The notes below the pieces were generated by a model. That model was not told where the DNA came from. It did no database searches and saw only the letters and a program-made list of their open reading frames with translations. A program made the position numbers and the translations under genes. A stretch of DNA of 64,000 nt, taken from Pedobacter sp. Leaf41 (lineage in GTDB: Bacteria > Bacteroidota > Bacteroidia > Sphingobacteriales > Sphingobacteriaceae). The stretch is from the NCBI RefSeq assembly GCF_001422545.1, contig NZ_LMLE01000001.1:1300127-1364126 (forward strand), read 5' to 3'. This document shows positions 45,312 to 55,181 of this stretch, in pieces. The number at the start of each line of letters is the position of its first letter. Position 1 is the stretch's first letter.

Positions 45312-48266
45312 ATGAAATACCTCTACCTCATCGTTTTATGCGGCCTCATGGCAGGTAACCTTCACGCACAAAATCAGCGGAAAACCTATAATTTTAACCC
45401 TGGCTGGAAACTTCTTGTAGGCGATCAGGAAGATGCCAAAAACGTTGAATTTGATGACAACAGCTGGAAATCAATCACGCTTCCCCACGCCTGGAATGAA
45501 GATGAGGCATTTAAAAAATCTATAGAACAGCTCTCTACTGGCATCGTCTGGTATAGAAAACATTTCAAAGTTGAAGGCTCAAAAGACCATAAAGTTTTCC
45601 TTGAATTTGAAGGAATCAGGCAGGCCGGAGAATTTTATTTAAATGGGGTGTTTATTGGTCGGCATGAAAATGGGGTAACTGCTTTCGGCTTTGATATCAG
45701 TGATTTAATTCAGCCAGACAAAGACAATGTGCTTGCCGTACGAATTGATAATGCCTGGAATTACAAAGAGAAGGCTACAAACTCGGGTTACCAATGGAGT
45801 GATAAAAATTTTAATGCCAATTACGGCGGAATCTCTAAAAATGTTCGCCTGCACCTCACGGGAAAGATTTATCAAACTTTGCCATTAAATGCTTTACTAA
45901 AAACAACGGGCAATTATATTTATGCCAAAAACTTTGATATCACAGGTAAAAAAGCAGTAATTGTTTCTGAATCGCAAGTGCGTAATGAGACCTCAGCAAT
46001 AAGCGAAGTGCAGTATGAGGTGCAAATTAAAGATGCATCAGGTAAAGTGATTAAAACTTTTCAATCGACAGCTCAGAACTTAGCGCCAGGAACAACCGCA
46101 ATGCTAAAAGCAGAGGCAATGGTTGAGGGATTGAATTTCTGGAGTTGGGGCTATGGATATTTATACACGGTTACTTCCCGAATTAAAATAAACGGCAATA
46201 CCGTTGATGAATTAAATACGAAAACCGGATTTAGGAAGGCTGAATTTGAAGATGGTATGGTTTACCTCAATGATCGGGTATTGATGATTAAAGGATACGC
46301 ACAACGCACCAGCAACGAGTGGCCTGCCATTGGTTTGTCGGTACCCGCCTGGTTGAGTGATTACAGCAATCAATTGATGGTAGAAAGCAATGCCAATTTA
46401 GTAAGATGGATGCATATTGCGCCATGGAAACAAGATGTAGAATCCTGCGACCGGGTAGGTTTAATTCAAGCAATGCCTGCCGGTGATGCCGAAAAAGATG
46501 TAACGGGAACCCGGTGGGATCAACGAAAGTCAGTAATGACAGATGCCATTATTTACAATCGAAATAACCCAAGCATCCTGTTCTACGAATGTGGTAATGA
46601 ATCTATTAGTGCCGCCCACATGGTTGAAATGAAGGCAATTCGAGATCAGTACGACCCTAACGGAGGCCGGGCGATCGGCTCCAGAGAAATGTTGGACATT
46701 CCTTCCGCAGAATATGGCGGCGAAATGCTTTACATTAATAAAAGCGCTTCGAAACCCTTGTGGTCGATGGAATATTCCAGAGATGAAGGTTTAAGAAAAT
46801 ACTGGGACGAGTTTTCGCCTCCCTTTCATAAAGATGGTGCGGGTCCGCTTTACAAGGGTGCAGATGCCAGCATTTATAATAGAAACCAGGATACACATGC
46901 TATAGAAAACGTAGTGAGATGGAATGAATATTACAAAGAAAGACCAGGGACAGGAAAAAGGGTAAGTTCTGGAGGCGTGAATATCATCTTTTCGGACTCT
47001 AACACCCATTACCGTGGAGAAGAAAATTACCGTCGCAGTGGCGAAGTAGATGCGATGAGAATCCCTAAAGATGGATTTTATGCGCATAAAGTGATTTGGG
47101 ATGGCTGGGTTGATACCAAGAAAACAGGCATTCATATTATCGGTCACTGGAATTATAAAGCTGGAATTAAAAAGGATATTCACGTAATCGCCTCAGGCGA
47201 TAAAACTGAACTGTTTGTTAATGGAAAATCATTGGGTTTTGGAGCCAAAAGAGATGGCTTTGTGTATACTTTTAAAGATGTTGCTTATAAATCTGGAAGC
47301 TTAAAGGCAATTTCTTATGACGATAAAGGTGTTAAATTAGCTGAAAAGCAAGTAAAAACCGCCGGAACGCCTGTTGCCATTAAACTGACCAAGCTACAAC
47401 ATCCCACAGGATTTAAAGCAGATGGTGCTGATTTGGCACTTGTTCAAGTTGAGGTTGTAGACGCTGAAGGAAATAGGAACCCGATCGCATTGAACTTAAT
47501 TAATTTCGAAATAAGTGGTCCGGCAGAGTGGCGTGGTGGTTTAGCGCAAGGGCCAGATAACTACATCTTATCCAAACAGTTGCCGGTTGAAGGCGGCGTA
47601 AACCGGCTATTAATTCGATCAACCACAACGCCGGGTAAAATCAATATCATTGCAAAAGCTGATGGATTAAAATCCGCTACAATTACATTAGAAACGCTTC
47701 TCGTAAATGTTAAAGATGGTTTATCGGTCCAGTTTCCGGCTGACGGATTAAAATCAAACTTACAGCGTGGAGAAACACCAGTGGCACAAACTTATCAAAT
47801 GAGCAGAACACCTGTAACCATTTTATCAGCTTCTGCCGGCGCTAATACAGAAAAGGCTAAGCTAAGTTATGATGATAATGAGCTCAGCGACTGGGTAAAC
47901 GATGGTAATTTAAACACCGCCTGGATCAAATATAATTTGGCTAAAGAAACCAGGGTTACAGAAGTTGAATTGAAAGTAAATGGTTTTAGAACTAAAGCGT
48001 ATCCAATAAGAATTTTGGTGGACGACAAAGAAGTTTTCAAAGGCAATACCATCCCAAGTTTGGGCTATTTTACCGCTGTGTGTAAACCAACAACAGGCAA
48101 AACGGTAACTATTCAGCTTCTTGGTTCTGGAAAAGAGACGGCGGAGAGCGAAAAAATCGGCGTTGAAGTGAATGGCAAAAAGCTTGATGACGGCATCGAG
48201 CGGGCTGAAACCAAATCAAAGGGAGGCTTAAGCATTATCGAAACCGAAATTTACGGAGCTAAATAG
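45312..48266 (+). CDS. Glycoside hydrolase family 2 enzyme
   Basis: A 984-residue secreted enzyme (signal peptide MKYLYLIVLCGLMAGNLHA). Order of parts: sugar-binding jelly roll (about 30-190), immunoglobulin-like domain (about 200-310) and TIM barrel. NPSILFYECGNES holds the acid/base Glu (about 428) and PLWSMEYSRDEG the nucleophile Glu (about 486). Two further beta domains and a discoidin-like segment (YDDNELSDWVNDGNLNTAWIKY) follow near 860. The family includes beta-galactosidases, glucuronidases and mannosidases; the barrel end ELFVNGKSLG belongs to the DUF4982-like group common in these loci. Its ATG is preceded by TAACCAAATAAA. It lies in the enzyme operon between the propeller glycosidase and GH43. 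Confidence 0.88.
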   Translation: MKYLYLIVLCGLMAGNLHAQNQRKTYNFNPGWKLLVGDQEDAKNVEFDDNSWKSITLPHAWNEDEAFKKSIEQLSTGIVWYRKHFKVEGSKDHKVFLEFEGIRQAGEFYLNGVFIGRHENGVTAFGFDISDLIQPDKDNVLAVRIDNAWNYKEKATNSGYQWSDKNFNANYGGISKNVRLHLTGKIYQTLPLNALLKTTGNYIYAKNFDITGKKAVIVSESQVRNETSAISEVQYEVQIKDASGKVIKTFQSTAQNLAPGTTAMLKAEAMVEGLNFWSWGYGYLYTVTSRIKINGNTVDELNTKTGFRKAEFEDGMVYLNDRVLMIKGYAQRTSNEWPAIGLSVPAWLSDYSNQLMVESNANLVRWMHIAPWKQDVESCDRVGLIQAMPAGDAEKDVTGTRWDQRKSVMTDAIIYNRNNPSILFYECGNESISAAHMVEMKAIRDQYDPNGGRAIGSREMLDIPSAEYGGEMLYINKSASKPLWSMEYSRDEGLRKYWDEFSPPFHKDGAGPLYKGADASIYNRNQDTHAIENVVRWNEYYKERPGTGKRVSSGGVNIIFSDSNTHYRGEENYRRSGEVDAMRIPKDGFYAHKVIWDGWVDTKKTGIHIIGHWNYKAGIKKDIHVIASGDKTELFVNGKSLGFGAKRDGFVYTFKDVAYKSGSLKAISYDDKGVKLAEKQVKTAGTPVAIKLTKLQHPTGFKADGADLALVQVEVVDAEGNRNPIALNLINFEISGPAEWRGGLAQGPDNYILSKQLPVEGGVNRLLIRSTTTPGKINIIAKADGLKSATITLETLLVNVKDGLSVQFPADGLKSNLQRGETPVAQTYQMSRTPVTILSASAGANTEKAKLSYDDNELSDWVNDGNLNTAWIKYNLAKETRVTEVELKVNGFRTKAYPIRILVDDKEVFKGNTIPSLGYFTAVCKPTTGKTVTIQLLGSGKETAESEKIGVEVNGKKLDDGIERAETKSKGGLSIIETEIYGAK

Positions 48267-48393
48267 AAGAAAAATTACGAGGTGTATAGCTGATTATCAT
48301 AGTAAGACGCGATCATCTTAAAGAATGAGTTTGCGGCAGTGACCAGGCGTATCGAAATTCTAGCACTAGAAAATAAAGTCAATTGAAAATTAA

Positions 48394-50001
48394 ATGAGCA
48401 AAATAAAAAATCATTTCAAACTACCTGTTCTAATACTTACTTTTTTGCTTTTGCTTACCGCTGTAAATAATCTACAGGCACAGTTTGCAAAAATCAAAAA
48501 TGATAATTTCTGGAAAACGATAGATGGCCAGCCAATTTATAGTCAAGGCGGTGGTATTTTTCAGTTTACCGATCCAAAATCTGGCACTAAAAAATATTTC
48601 TGGTATGGAGTCAAATATGCGGAGGCCGAACTTTACCTAAACAATCCATCAGTTACCTATCCAAATGCAACATTCGAATCCGTTACTTGCTATAGTTCTA
48701 CTGATTTGGTGAACTGGATCAGCGAAGGTAACGTGCTAACCAAAGATGAAATTAGCAGAGTACCTAAAACCTGGGTTGGTAGATTGGGTGTGGCCTATAT
48801 TGCAACTCTAAAAAAATACGCCATGTTTGTTCAGCATGGTAATCAGGTGCTCATTACTACTGCTGATACTCCGAACGGTGCCTTTGAATGGCATCAACGA
48901 ATAAACATGGAACCAATGATTGGAACCAGCAATACTGGGGATCAAACTGTTTTTACGGATGAGGATACTGGAAAATCATATCTGGTTTATTCTTATGGTC
49001 GCGGTCGCAATAAAATTTATCTTTCAGAAATCGGAGTAAAAAACGGCAAAGTTAACTTGCTTGATTGTGTAGAAATTTTCAAGGGCGAGAGCCGTGAGGG
49101 CAATTGCATGTTCAAATATGGAGGGAAATATTACATGTATGCCTCAAATATTTATGGATGGGATGGCTCGCTGGCTTACTATTTAGTGGCCGATAACATC
49201 AGTGGACCGTATTTACCTAGCAACAAAATGCTGGTTACGAACGGAAGCGCTGATGATTATGCTCACATTTCACAAACAGGTTTCTTCGTTAACGTCAAAG
49301 GTTCAAAAGCAGAAACTGTTGTTTTTTGTGGTGATCGCTGGGCTAATTTCGCTGGAAATGGATTAGGTTATAATCAATGGTGTCCACTATCTTTTGCAGG
49401 AAAAACGCCGTTTTTCAATTCTCTGAACTCATGGAATCTCAATATTGAAACAGGCACCTGGAAAGTTGCTGAAGATAATGACTTTGTTAAAAATGGTAGC
49501 TTTGAAGCAGATAGAAAACGGATTCCAAGCGTGTTTAAGCCAGTTCAGATGCAATTAACAGGTTGGAAAACGTCTGTCATTAAAGGAAATCAAATTAGCC
49601 TGGATAGTTTAACCTCCCCAACGTTAAATCATTTCAACAGCACAGCAGAAAGAAAAATTGTTATTGGCGAGAAGAGTTTAAATGTTAGCGATAAAGTAAA
49701 TTTCCAGCGAAAAATTAATCAGATTATTACTTCAACTATCCCTGTGCAATTGGTTCACGGGCGCTATAAATTAACCGCAAAAGTAAAAAACAATGGCCGA
49801 TTTAAGAATCTGGAAATGTATGCTGTAAGCGGAGGCAAAAGACTCAGTCATCACTTTGAAAAAGAAAGTAATGATTGGAATACTATTATGCTCGAGAACA
49901 TTGGTATTGTTAACGGGAAAGTTGAAATTGGCTTTTTGGCCGAGGGAATGGCTGGTGCCAGCTGCTTGATAGACGATGTTTCTTTAATTAAAAGTAAATA
50001 A
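48394..50001 (+). CDS. GH43-like glycosidase with C-terminal binding module
   Basis: A 535-residue secreted protein (signal peptide ending NNLQAQ). The propeller runs from about 40 to 350: PIYSQGGGIFQF, KKYFWYGV, VTCYSSTDLVNW, DQTVFTDEDTGKSYLVYSYG, GESREGNCMFKYGGKYYMYASN and VVFCGDRW. These follow the pattern of GH43 exo-beta-1,3-galactanase-like subfamilies. A C-terminal sandwich (about 365-535, DFVKNGSFEADRKRIPSVF to GASCLIDDVSLIK) looks like a carbohydrate-binding module of the CBM4/CBM22 type. It starts after a 128-base gap and ends 5 bases before the next GH43, so the two are co-transcribed. Substrate: probably a galactan; this is inference. Confidence 0.78.
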   Translation: MSKIKNHFKLPVLILTFLLLLTAVNNLQAQFAKIKNDNFWKTIDGQPIYSQGGGIFQFTDPKSGTKKYFWYGVKYAEAELYLNNPSVTYPNATFESVTCYSSTDLVNWISEGNVLTKDEISRVPKTWVGRLGVAYIATLKKYAMFVQHGNQVLITTADTPNGAFEWHQRINMEPMIGTSNTGDQTVFTDEDTGKSYLVYSYGRGRNKIYLSEIGVKNGKVNLLDCVEIFKGESREGNCMFKYGGKYYMYASNIYGWDGSLAYYLVADNISGPYLPSNKMLVTNGSADDYAHISQTGFFVNVKGSKAETVVFCGDRWANFAGNGLGYNQWCPLSFAGKTPFFNSLNSWNLNIETGTWKVAEDNDFVKNGSFEADRKRIPSVFKPVQMQLTGWKTSVIKGNQISLDSLTSPTLNHFNSTAERKIVIGEKSLNVSDKVNFQRKINQIITSTIPVQLVHGRYKLTAKVKNNGRFKNLEMYAVSGGKRLSHHFEKESNDWNTIMLENIGIVNGKVEIGFLAEGMAGASCLIDDVSLIKSK

Positions 50002-50006
50002 AACTG

Positions 50007-51419
50007 ATGCGTAAATGCAAACTTTTGAGCATTCTATGGAGCATGCTGCTTTTTCAAGCGTTGAATTTATTTGCTCAACAGCCTGGAAAAACTGATGCAA
50101 TTTATTCTGGTTTATCGTGGTATGATCAAAATGGTAATGTAGTAAGTGCTCACGGGGGAAATATCATTAAAGAAGGAAGTCGGTATTATCTGTTTGGCGA
50201 ATCACATAGCGATACCAGCAATGCATTCGAAGGTTTCAACTGCTACTCTTCACAAGACCTTTACAACTGGAAATTTGAAAGCGTTGCTCTTCCAAAACAA
50301 CTAAACGGAAAGCTCGGTCCAAATCGAGTTGGAGAACGCGTAAAAGTGATGAAAAATCCCTCTTCAGGACTTTTTGTGATGTTGATGCATGTTGATACTT
50401 TAGGCTATAAAGATCAATTTGTCGGTTATGCTACTTCAAAAAACATCACAGGACCCTACCTATTTAACGGACCTCTTTTATTTAAGGGAAAAGCGATCAA
50501 AAAATGGGATATGGGTACTTTTCAGGATGATGATGGAAAAGGGTACTTGCTTACCCATGGCGGAATTATTTATCGGTTAAGTGACGATTACCAATCTGCA
50601 AGTGAACTGCTGAATCAAAATATATCTACAGGTTTTGAATCGCCCACACTGTTTAAAAGAAGTGGAATTTATTATTTTATTGGATCTCATCTAAGCTCTT
50701 GGGAAAAGAATGATAATTATTATTATACTTCATCTTCGCTGTCAGGTCCATGGAAATTTGGTGGAATATTAGCACCAAAAGGAAAACTTACGTGGAATTC
50801 ACAATCAACCTTTGTACTGGAAATACCTGGAAAATCTGATACAACTTACATGTTTATGGGCGATAGGTGGTCCTATCCAAAACAGCATTCTGCTGCGAGC
50901 TATGTTTGGCAACCCATCAGTTTTGCAGCTGATTCGATTTCTATCTCTACATTTCTACAGGCCTGGAAAATAAATCAAGTTAGTGGCAAAGCAACGGTGA
51001 AAGCGCTTGATTATCAAATGCTTTTAAGCAATAACAAACTCCTAAAATATGCCGGGCGGTGGGTCGATACGACTATCAACGAATCTCCAGTTATGCGATC
51101 AATCGACTCTAAATCTTCGCTTTCTGTCGAATTTATCGGTACTCAAATTGGAATTTATGGATTAACCTTACCTGATAATGGTTACGCAAGAGTATCTGTG
51201 AGCAATAAAAGCGGAAAAATTTTGGTAAATACACTGGTAGATTTTTATTCCAAAACTCCTGCTTCGCAATTGATATTTTTATCGCCAATATTAAAAAAAT
51301 CAAGTTATAAACTAAGGTTAGAGGTAACAGGCGAGCGCCCAAATTGGTCCGATAAGAAAAAAACGGTTTACGGCAGCACAGCAAATAATATCTCCCTATC
51401 AAAAATAATTATCAAATAA
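50007..51419 (+). CDS. GH43-like glycosidase (exo-beta-1,3-galactanase-like)
   Basis: A 470-residue secreted protein (signal peptide ending LNLFAQQ). NVVSAHGGNIIKEGSRYYLFGE, FNCYSSQDLYNWKFE, NRVGERVKVMKNPSSG, MGTFQDDDGKGYLL, GFESPTLFKRSGIYYFIGSHLSSW, WNSQSTFVLEI and YMFMGDRWS follow the GH43 subfamily 24 type step by step. That group cuts beta-1,3-galactan backbones of type II arabinogalactan. A smaller beta domain closes the protein (about 340-470). It starts 5 bases after the previous GH43 and ends 11 bases before GH115, so it is within one operon. The pair probably arose by old duplication, given the shared layout but low identity. Confidence 0.8.
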   Translation: MRKCKLLSILWSMLLFQALNLFAQQPGKTDAIYSGLSWYDQNGNVVSAHGGNIIKEGSRYYLFGESHSDTSNAFEGFNCYSSQDLYNWKFESVALPKQLNGKLGPNRVGERVKVMKNPSSGLFVMLMHVDTLGYKDQFVGYATSKNITGPYLFNGPLLFKGKAIKKWDMGTFQDDDGKGYLLTHGGIIYRLSDDYQSASELLNQNISTGFESPTLFKRSGIYYFIGSHLSSWEKNDNYYYTSSSLSGPWKFGGILAPKGKLTWNSQSTFVLEIPGKSDTTYMFMGDRWSYPKQHSAASYVWQPISFAADSISISTFLQAWKINQVSGKATVKALDYQMLLSNNKLLKYAGRWVDTTINESPVMRSIDSKSSLSVEFIGTQIGIYGLTLPDNGYARVSVSNKSGKILVNTLVDFYSKTPASQLIFLSPILKKSSYKLRLEVTGERPNWSDKKKTVYGSTANNISLSKIIIK

Positions 51420-51430
51420 TAAAAGCAAAG

Positions 51431-53785
51431 ATGAATTTAAAACTACTACTCCTGCTGATTGTTTCCTTTGCAGTACCCCAGCTCCTATTCGCCGACTTTA
51501 TCTTTCGCAACGGGAAGAATATGGAAATCTCATTCCCTGGCGGAGAAGAAGATGTAGTACAAACGGCAGTTGATATTTTTTCAAAAGATTTTAGCGCTGT
51601 TTTTAATGCAAATTTATTGAAAGGTTCAAACGCTCAGATTATAGTCGGCACTCTTGGGAATCATTCCCTTGCAGAAAAACTGATTGATCAGGCCTCTTTG
51701 GAAAAGCTGAAAATTCATTCTGAAGGTTATGCCTTATGGGTTGAAAAAGACAAAATGTACATCTTGGGTAGCGACAAAAGAGGCACCGCCTATGGCATAC
51801 TCGAATTATCTCGTCGCATCGGCGTTTCACCTTGGGAATGGTGGGCAGATGCGGCCATCGCCAGGAAAAATTCACTAAGCTTTAAAAATGGGTTTCAATT
51901 ATTAGAACATCCATCGGTGGCATATCGTGGTATATTTATCAACGATGAAGATTTCGGTTTGATGCCCTGGAGTTCCCGCACTTTCGAACCTTCGAAAATT
52001 AAAGGGCAAATAGGGCCAAAAACACATGCCCAAATTTTTGAACTGCTGTTGCGTTTAAGGGCAAATGCTTTTTGGCCAGCCATGCACGAAGTTTCTGTAG
52101 CTTTTTTTCAAACGCCTGGTAATAGGGAAATGGCTGATAAATATGGAATCGTTGTTGGTTCATCACATTGTGAACCGATGATGAGAAGTGCCAATACAGA
52201 ATGGAAAATTGATGGTAAAGGCAATTATGACTATGTAAATAATCGTGAAAATGTGTTGCGCTTTTGGGAAACCCGAGTGAAGGAACTTACAAACTCTGAC
52301 AACATTTATACCTTAGGAATTAGAGGGGTTCACGATGGAAAAATGCAAGGGGCAAATACCTTAAAGGAACAATTTGATGCCATCACCTCGATAATTAAAG
52401 ATCAACGCATCATGATCAGTGAGAATTTAAATCCCGATTTGACTAAAGTTCCGCAAGTTTTTATTCCTTACAAAGAGGTTCTGGATGTGTATAAAATGGG
52501 CCTTAAAGTGCCTGATGATGTGACTTTGATGTGGACAGATGATAATTATGGCTATATCCGCCACTTCCCTACCGAAGCAGAGCGGAACCGCAAAGGCGGA
52601 AACGGGATTTACTACCACATTTCTTACTGGGGTCGCCCGCATGATTACCTTTGGCTGTCTACCAATCATCCTGCGCAAATTTACACGCAAATGAAGCTCG
52701 CTTATGATAAAGGTGCTAAAGACATGTGGATCCTGAACGTTGGTGATATTAAGCCAGGGGAGTATTTAACAGAACTATTCTTGGATATGGCTTGGAATAT
52801 CGATTCGATTGAAGATAATAAAAAAGGATTGGATCAACATTTAAAAACATGGCTTACAAGAGAGTTTGGCCAGCCATATGCTGCTGATTTACTCGCCGTA
52901 ATGAATGAATACTATCGTTTGGCCTATATCCGAAAACCCGAATTTATGGGAAACACCCGAACTGAGGAAACCGACCCGAAATTTAAAGAAGTTACTGATC
53001 TACCCTGGAGTGAGCAGGAAATAAAAAACCGTATCGCCGACTATGATAAAATTTCGGAAAAAGTAGTCCAGCTTTCTAAAGCTATACCAGCCGACAAGCA
53101 AAATGCCTGGTTTGAATTAATTGAATACCCCGTACGTGGGGCAGCAGAGTTAAACAGAAAGCTGCTATATGCGCAACTTGCCAGACATGGTCGTGCGAAT
53201 TGGTCGCAAAGCGAAGCCGCTTATGACGCCATTGAAAAACTCACGACTAAGTATACAACTTTGGCGAATGGAAAATGGAAAAACATGATGGATTTCAAAC
53301 CAAGAAATCTTGCAGTTTTTCAAAAACTACCGCAAGTAAAATCAGCAACTCCGCTTAAAACTTTTCAAGCCCCTTTTGCAACATTCAACGGAAATGAATT
53401 TGTAAAATTTGAAGGTACAAAACCTGTATCACATGGCTTAGGTCACCAAAGTGGAGCGGTATCTATCAAAAAAGGAGATCACGCAGTTTATGAATTTAAT
53501 AGCCTTGCAAAGGATTCGATAAGAGTTGAAGTAGCGCTTGCTCCGAATTTACCGGTGGAAGGAAAATTGATTCGGTTTGAAATCAAAATTGATGATCAGG
53601 CTCCAAAAATTGTGGATTACCATACCAGCGACAGAAATGAGGAATGGAAAATCAATGTTTTAACCAATCAAGCCAAACGTATGATTATTACCAGGTTGGA
53701 CAATAAACAACGCAACCACTCCATTACCATTAAAGCGTTGGATGAGAACGTTGTTTTGGATCAAATAAAAATTTATAACCTATAG
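51431..53785 (+). CDS. Glycoside hydrolase family 115 alpha-glucuronidase
   Basis: A 784-residue secreted enzyme (signal peptide ending PQLLFA). The family marks are clear: GTAYGILELSRRIGVSPWEWWADA, YRGIFINDEDFGLMPWSSRTF, LRLRANAFWPAMHE, YGIVVGSSHCEPMMRS, LGIRGVHDGKM, MWTDDNYGYIRHFP and GIYYHISYWGRPHDYLWLST. GH115 removes (4-O-methyl) glucuronic acid from xylan or arabinogalactan side chains. Together with the galactanase-like GH43 pair upstream, arabinogalactan is the better guess here. A C-terminal beta domain (about 680-784) completes the protein. It is the last gene of the enzyme operon and is convergent with GH28 with only 20 bases between the stops. Confidence 0.92.
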   Translation: MNLKLLLLLIVSFAVPQLLFADFIFRNGKNMEISFPGGEEDVVQTAVDIFSKDFSAVFNANLLKGSNAQIIVGTLGNHSLAEKLIDQASLEKLKIHSEGYALWVEKDKMYILGSDKRGTAYGILELSRRIGVSPWEWWADAAIARKNSLSFKNGFQLLEHPSVAYRGIFINDEDFGLMPWSSRTFEPSKIKGQIGPKTHAQIFELLLRLRANAFWPAMHEVSVAFFQTPGNREMADKYGIVVGSSHCEPMMRSANTEWKIDGKGNYDYVNNRENVLRFWETRVKELTNSDNIYTLGIRGVHDGKMQGANTLKEQFDAITSIIKDQRIMISENLNPDLTKVPQVFIPYKEVLDVYKMGLKVPDDVTLMWTDDNYGYIRHFPTEAERNRKGGNGIYYHISYWGRPHDYLWLSTNHPAQIYTQMKLAYDKGAKDMWILNVGDIKPGEYLTELFLDMAWNIDSIEDNKKGLDQHLKTWLTREFGQPYAADLLAVMNEYYRLAYIRKPEFMGNTRTEETDPKFKEVTDLPWSEQEIKNRIADYDKISEKVVQLSKAIPADKQNAWFELIEYPVRGAAELNRKLLYAQLARHGRANWSQSEAAYDAIEKLTTKYTTLANGKWKNMMDFKPRNLAVFQKLPQVKSATPLKTFQAPFATFNGNEFVKFEGTKPVSHGLGHQSGAVSIKKGDHAVYEFNSLAKDSIRVEVALAPNLPVEGKLIRFEIKIDDQAPKIVDYHTSDRNEEWKINVLTNQAKRMIITRLDNKQRNHSITIKALDENVVLDQIKIYNL

Positions 53786-53805
53786 ATTATCAAAACAAAA
53801 AATGA

Positions 53806-55056
53806 TTACTTTTTCACCACCAATGGTTCACCATTCACAATAACATTTTCGTATTTAACTTCATCATATTTATTTTTAAGCACCGGATTTTTAGTAGTGA
53901 TCTGTAAATTTTGAAAGGTAAAACCAGAAAGTTTGTCCAGGGGATTGCCATTCATTTCACCAAATTTGTTGGCTTCTACTTTGATGTTGCTCATTTTGAT
54001 ATTCCTAATGGTGCCAAAAGGTTGTTCAGTGCTACCTGCTAAATCAAAGAACTGCTTCCAGGGATTAAGGCTAATTATCGAACCACATTTACCGGTTATA
54101 TTTTCAATAGTAATGTTTTCATAAATTTGAAAAGTATCACCTCTCATCTTCAAGTTCAAAATCGGACAATTATTTTCCATTACGCAGTTGCGAAGAATGA
54201 TGTTGTTGGCGTGTACACATTCGCTGCCCAAGGTAAGCACCGCGTGTGAGTTTCCAAAAGTGCAGTTTTCAATTAATACATCTTCAACCGTTCCGTTTTC
54301 TGGCAGCTGATGAGCGGTTGGTCCTTTACCTCCTTTGATAGCAATAGCGTCGTCATTTACAGAGATATAGCAATTTCTGATGATTACGTTTTTGCATACA
54401 TCAAGGTCAATTCCATCGGTGCTTGGTGCAGGAACGGGTTGATATGGCGATCGGATATCAGTATTCTCTACTAAAATGTTATTGCATTTGTAGAAATGGG
54501 TTGTCCAAAAGCCGGCATTGCGAAGTTTAATATTTTGAATTTTGACGTTGTCACTTCCCCAAATAAAAATTAATCTCGGCCTGCTCACTTCCAAATTGGT
54601 ACTTTCCTTGCCAATTTTGCGAACCGAATCGCGATGCGACCAAAACGTTTTCCAAAATTTTGATCCATTGCCGTCAATGGTCCCAGGTCCTTCGATACTG
54701 AAATCATTTACCTGATAGGCATTAATAACGGCCGCAAAATACTTCAGGCTTCTCCCTTCCATCCTTGATGGGATAAAGGGATAATTCTTAATATCATCTG
54801 ACCCTTTTAGTACTCCACCCTCTTTTAAAACTAATTTTGTTTTCTTTTTGAAAAACAAAGCACCAGTCAAGAAAGTGCCTTTAGGTATCACAATCTTTCC
54901 TCCACCTCTTGAGGCAGCTCGATCGATTACTTTTTGTATGGCTTTGGTTTGAACGATGTTGCTATCTGCTTTTACACCAAACTTCATGATGTCGTATTCT
55001 TGCGCATTAAGCTTTAACGCAGTGATGAAAAGGATAACGGTTATTAAATATTTCAT
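53806..55056 (-). CDS. Glycoside hydrolase family 28 (polygalacturonase-like)
   Basis: A 416-residue secreted beta-helix enzyme (signal peptide ending LKLNAQ). YDIMKFGVKADS and IQKVIDRAASRGGGKIVIPKGTFLTGAL form the usual start. STDGIDLDVCKNV, NDDAIAIKGGKG and NSHAVLTLGSE hold the three catalytic Asp positions and the substrate-side His. GH28 cuts or trims galacturonan and related uronic polymers; this one could act on rhamnogalacturonan or galacturonate side groups. It faces the GH115 gene and has its own promoter region. CTAACCAAAT lies directly ahead of its ATG, as before susC and GH2 of the same locus. Confidence 0.9.
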   Translation of the reverse strand: MKYLITVILFITALKLNAQEYDIMKFGVKADSNIVQTKAIQKVIDRAASRGGGKIVIPKGTFLTGALFFKKKTKLVLKEGGVLKGSDDIKNYPFIPSRMEGRSLKYFAAVINAYQVNDFSIEGPGTIDGNGSKFWKTFWSHRDSVRKIGKESTNLEVSRPRLIFIWGSDNVKIQNIKLRNAGFWTTHFYKCNNILVENTDIRSPYQPVPAPSTDGIDLDVCKNVIIRNCYISVNDDAIAIKGGKGPTAHQLPENGTVEDVLIENCTFGNSHAVLTLGSECVHANNIILRNCVMENNCPILNLKMRGDTFQIYENITIENITGKCGSIISLNPWKQFFDLAGSTEQPFGTIRNIKMSNIKVEANKFGEMNGNPLDKLSGFTFQNLQITTKNPVLKNKYDEVKYENVIVNGEPLVVKK

Positions 55057-55181
55057 ATTTGGTTAGCGATCAACATAAAATCGACCCATTTCAAATATCA
55101 ATAAATGGCCAACGAATTGCGTCCTGTAGTATCCTGCCATTTGAAGAATGGGAAACTTATGCTAAACGACTTATCACCTAA

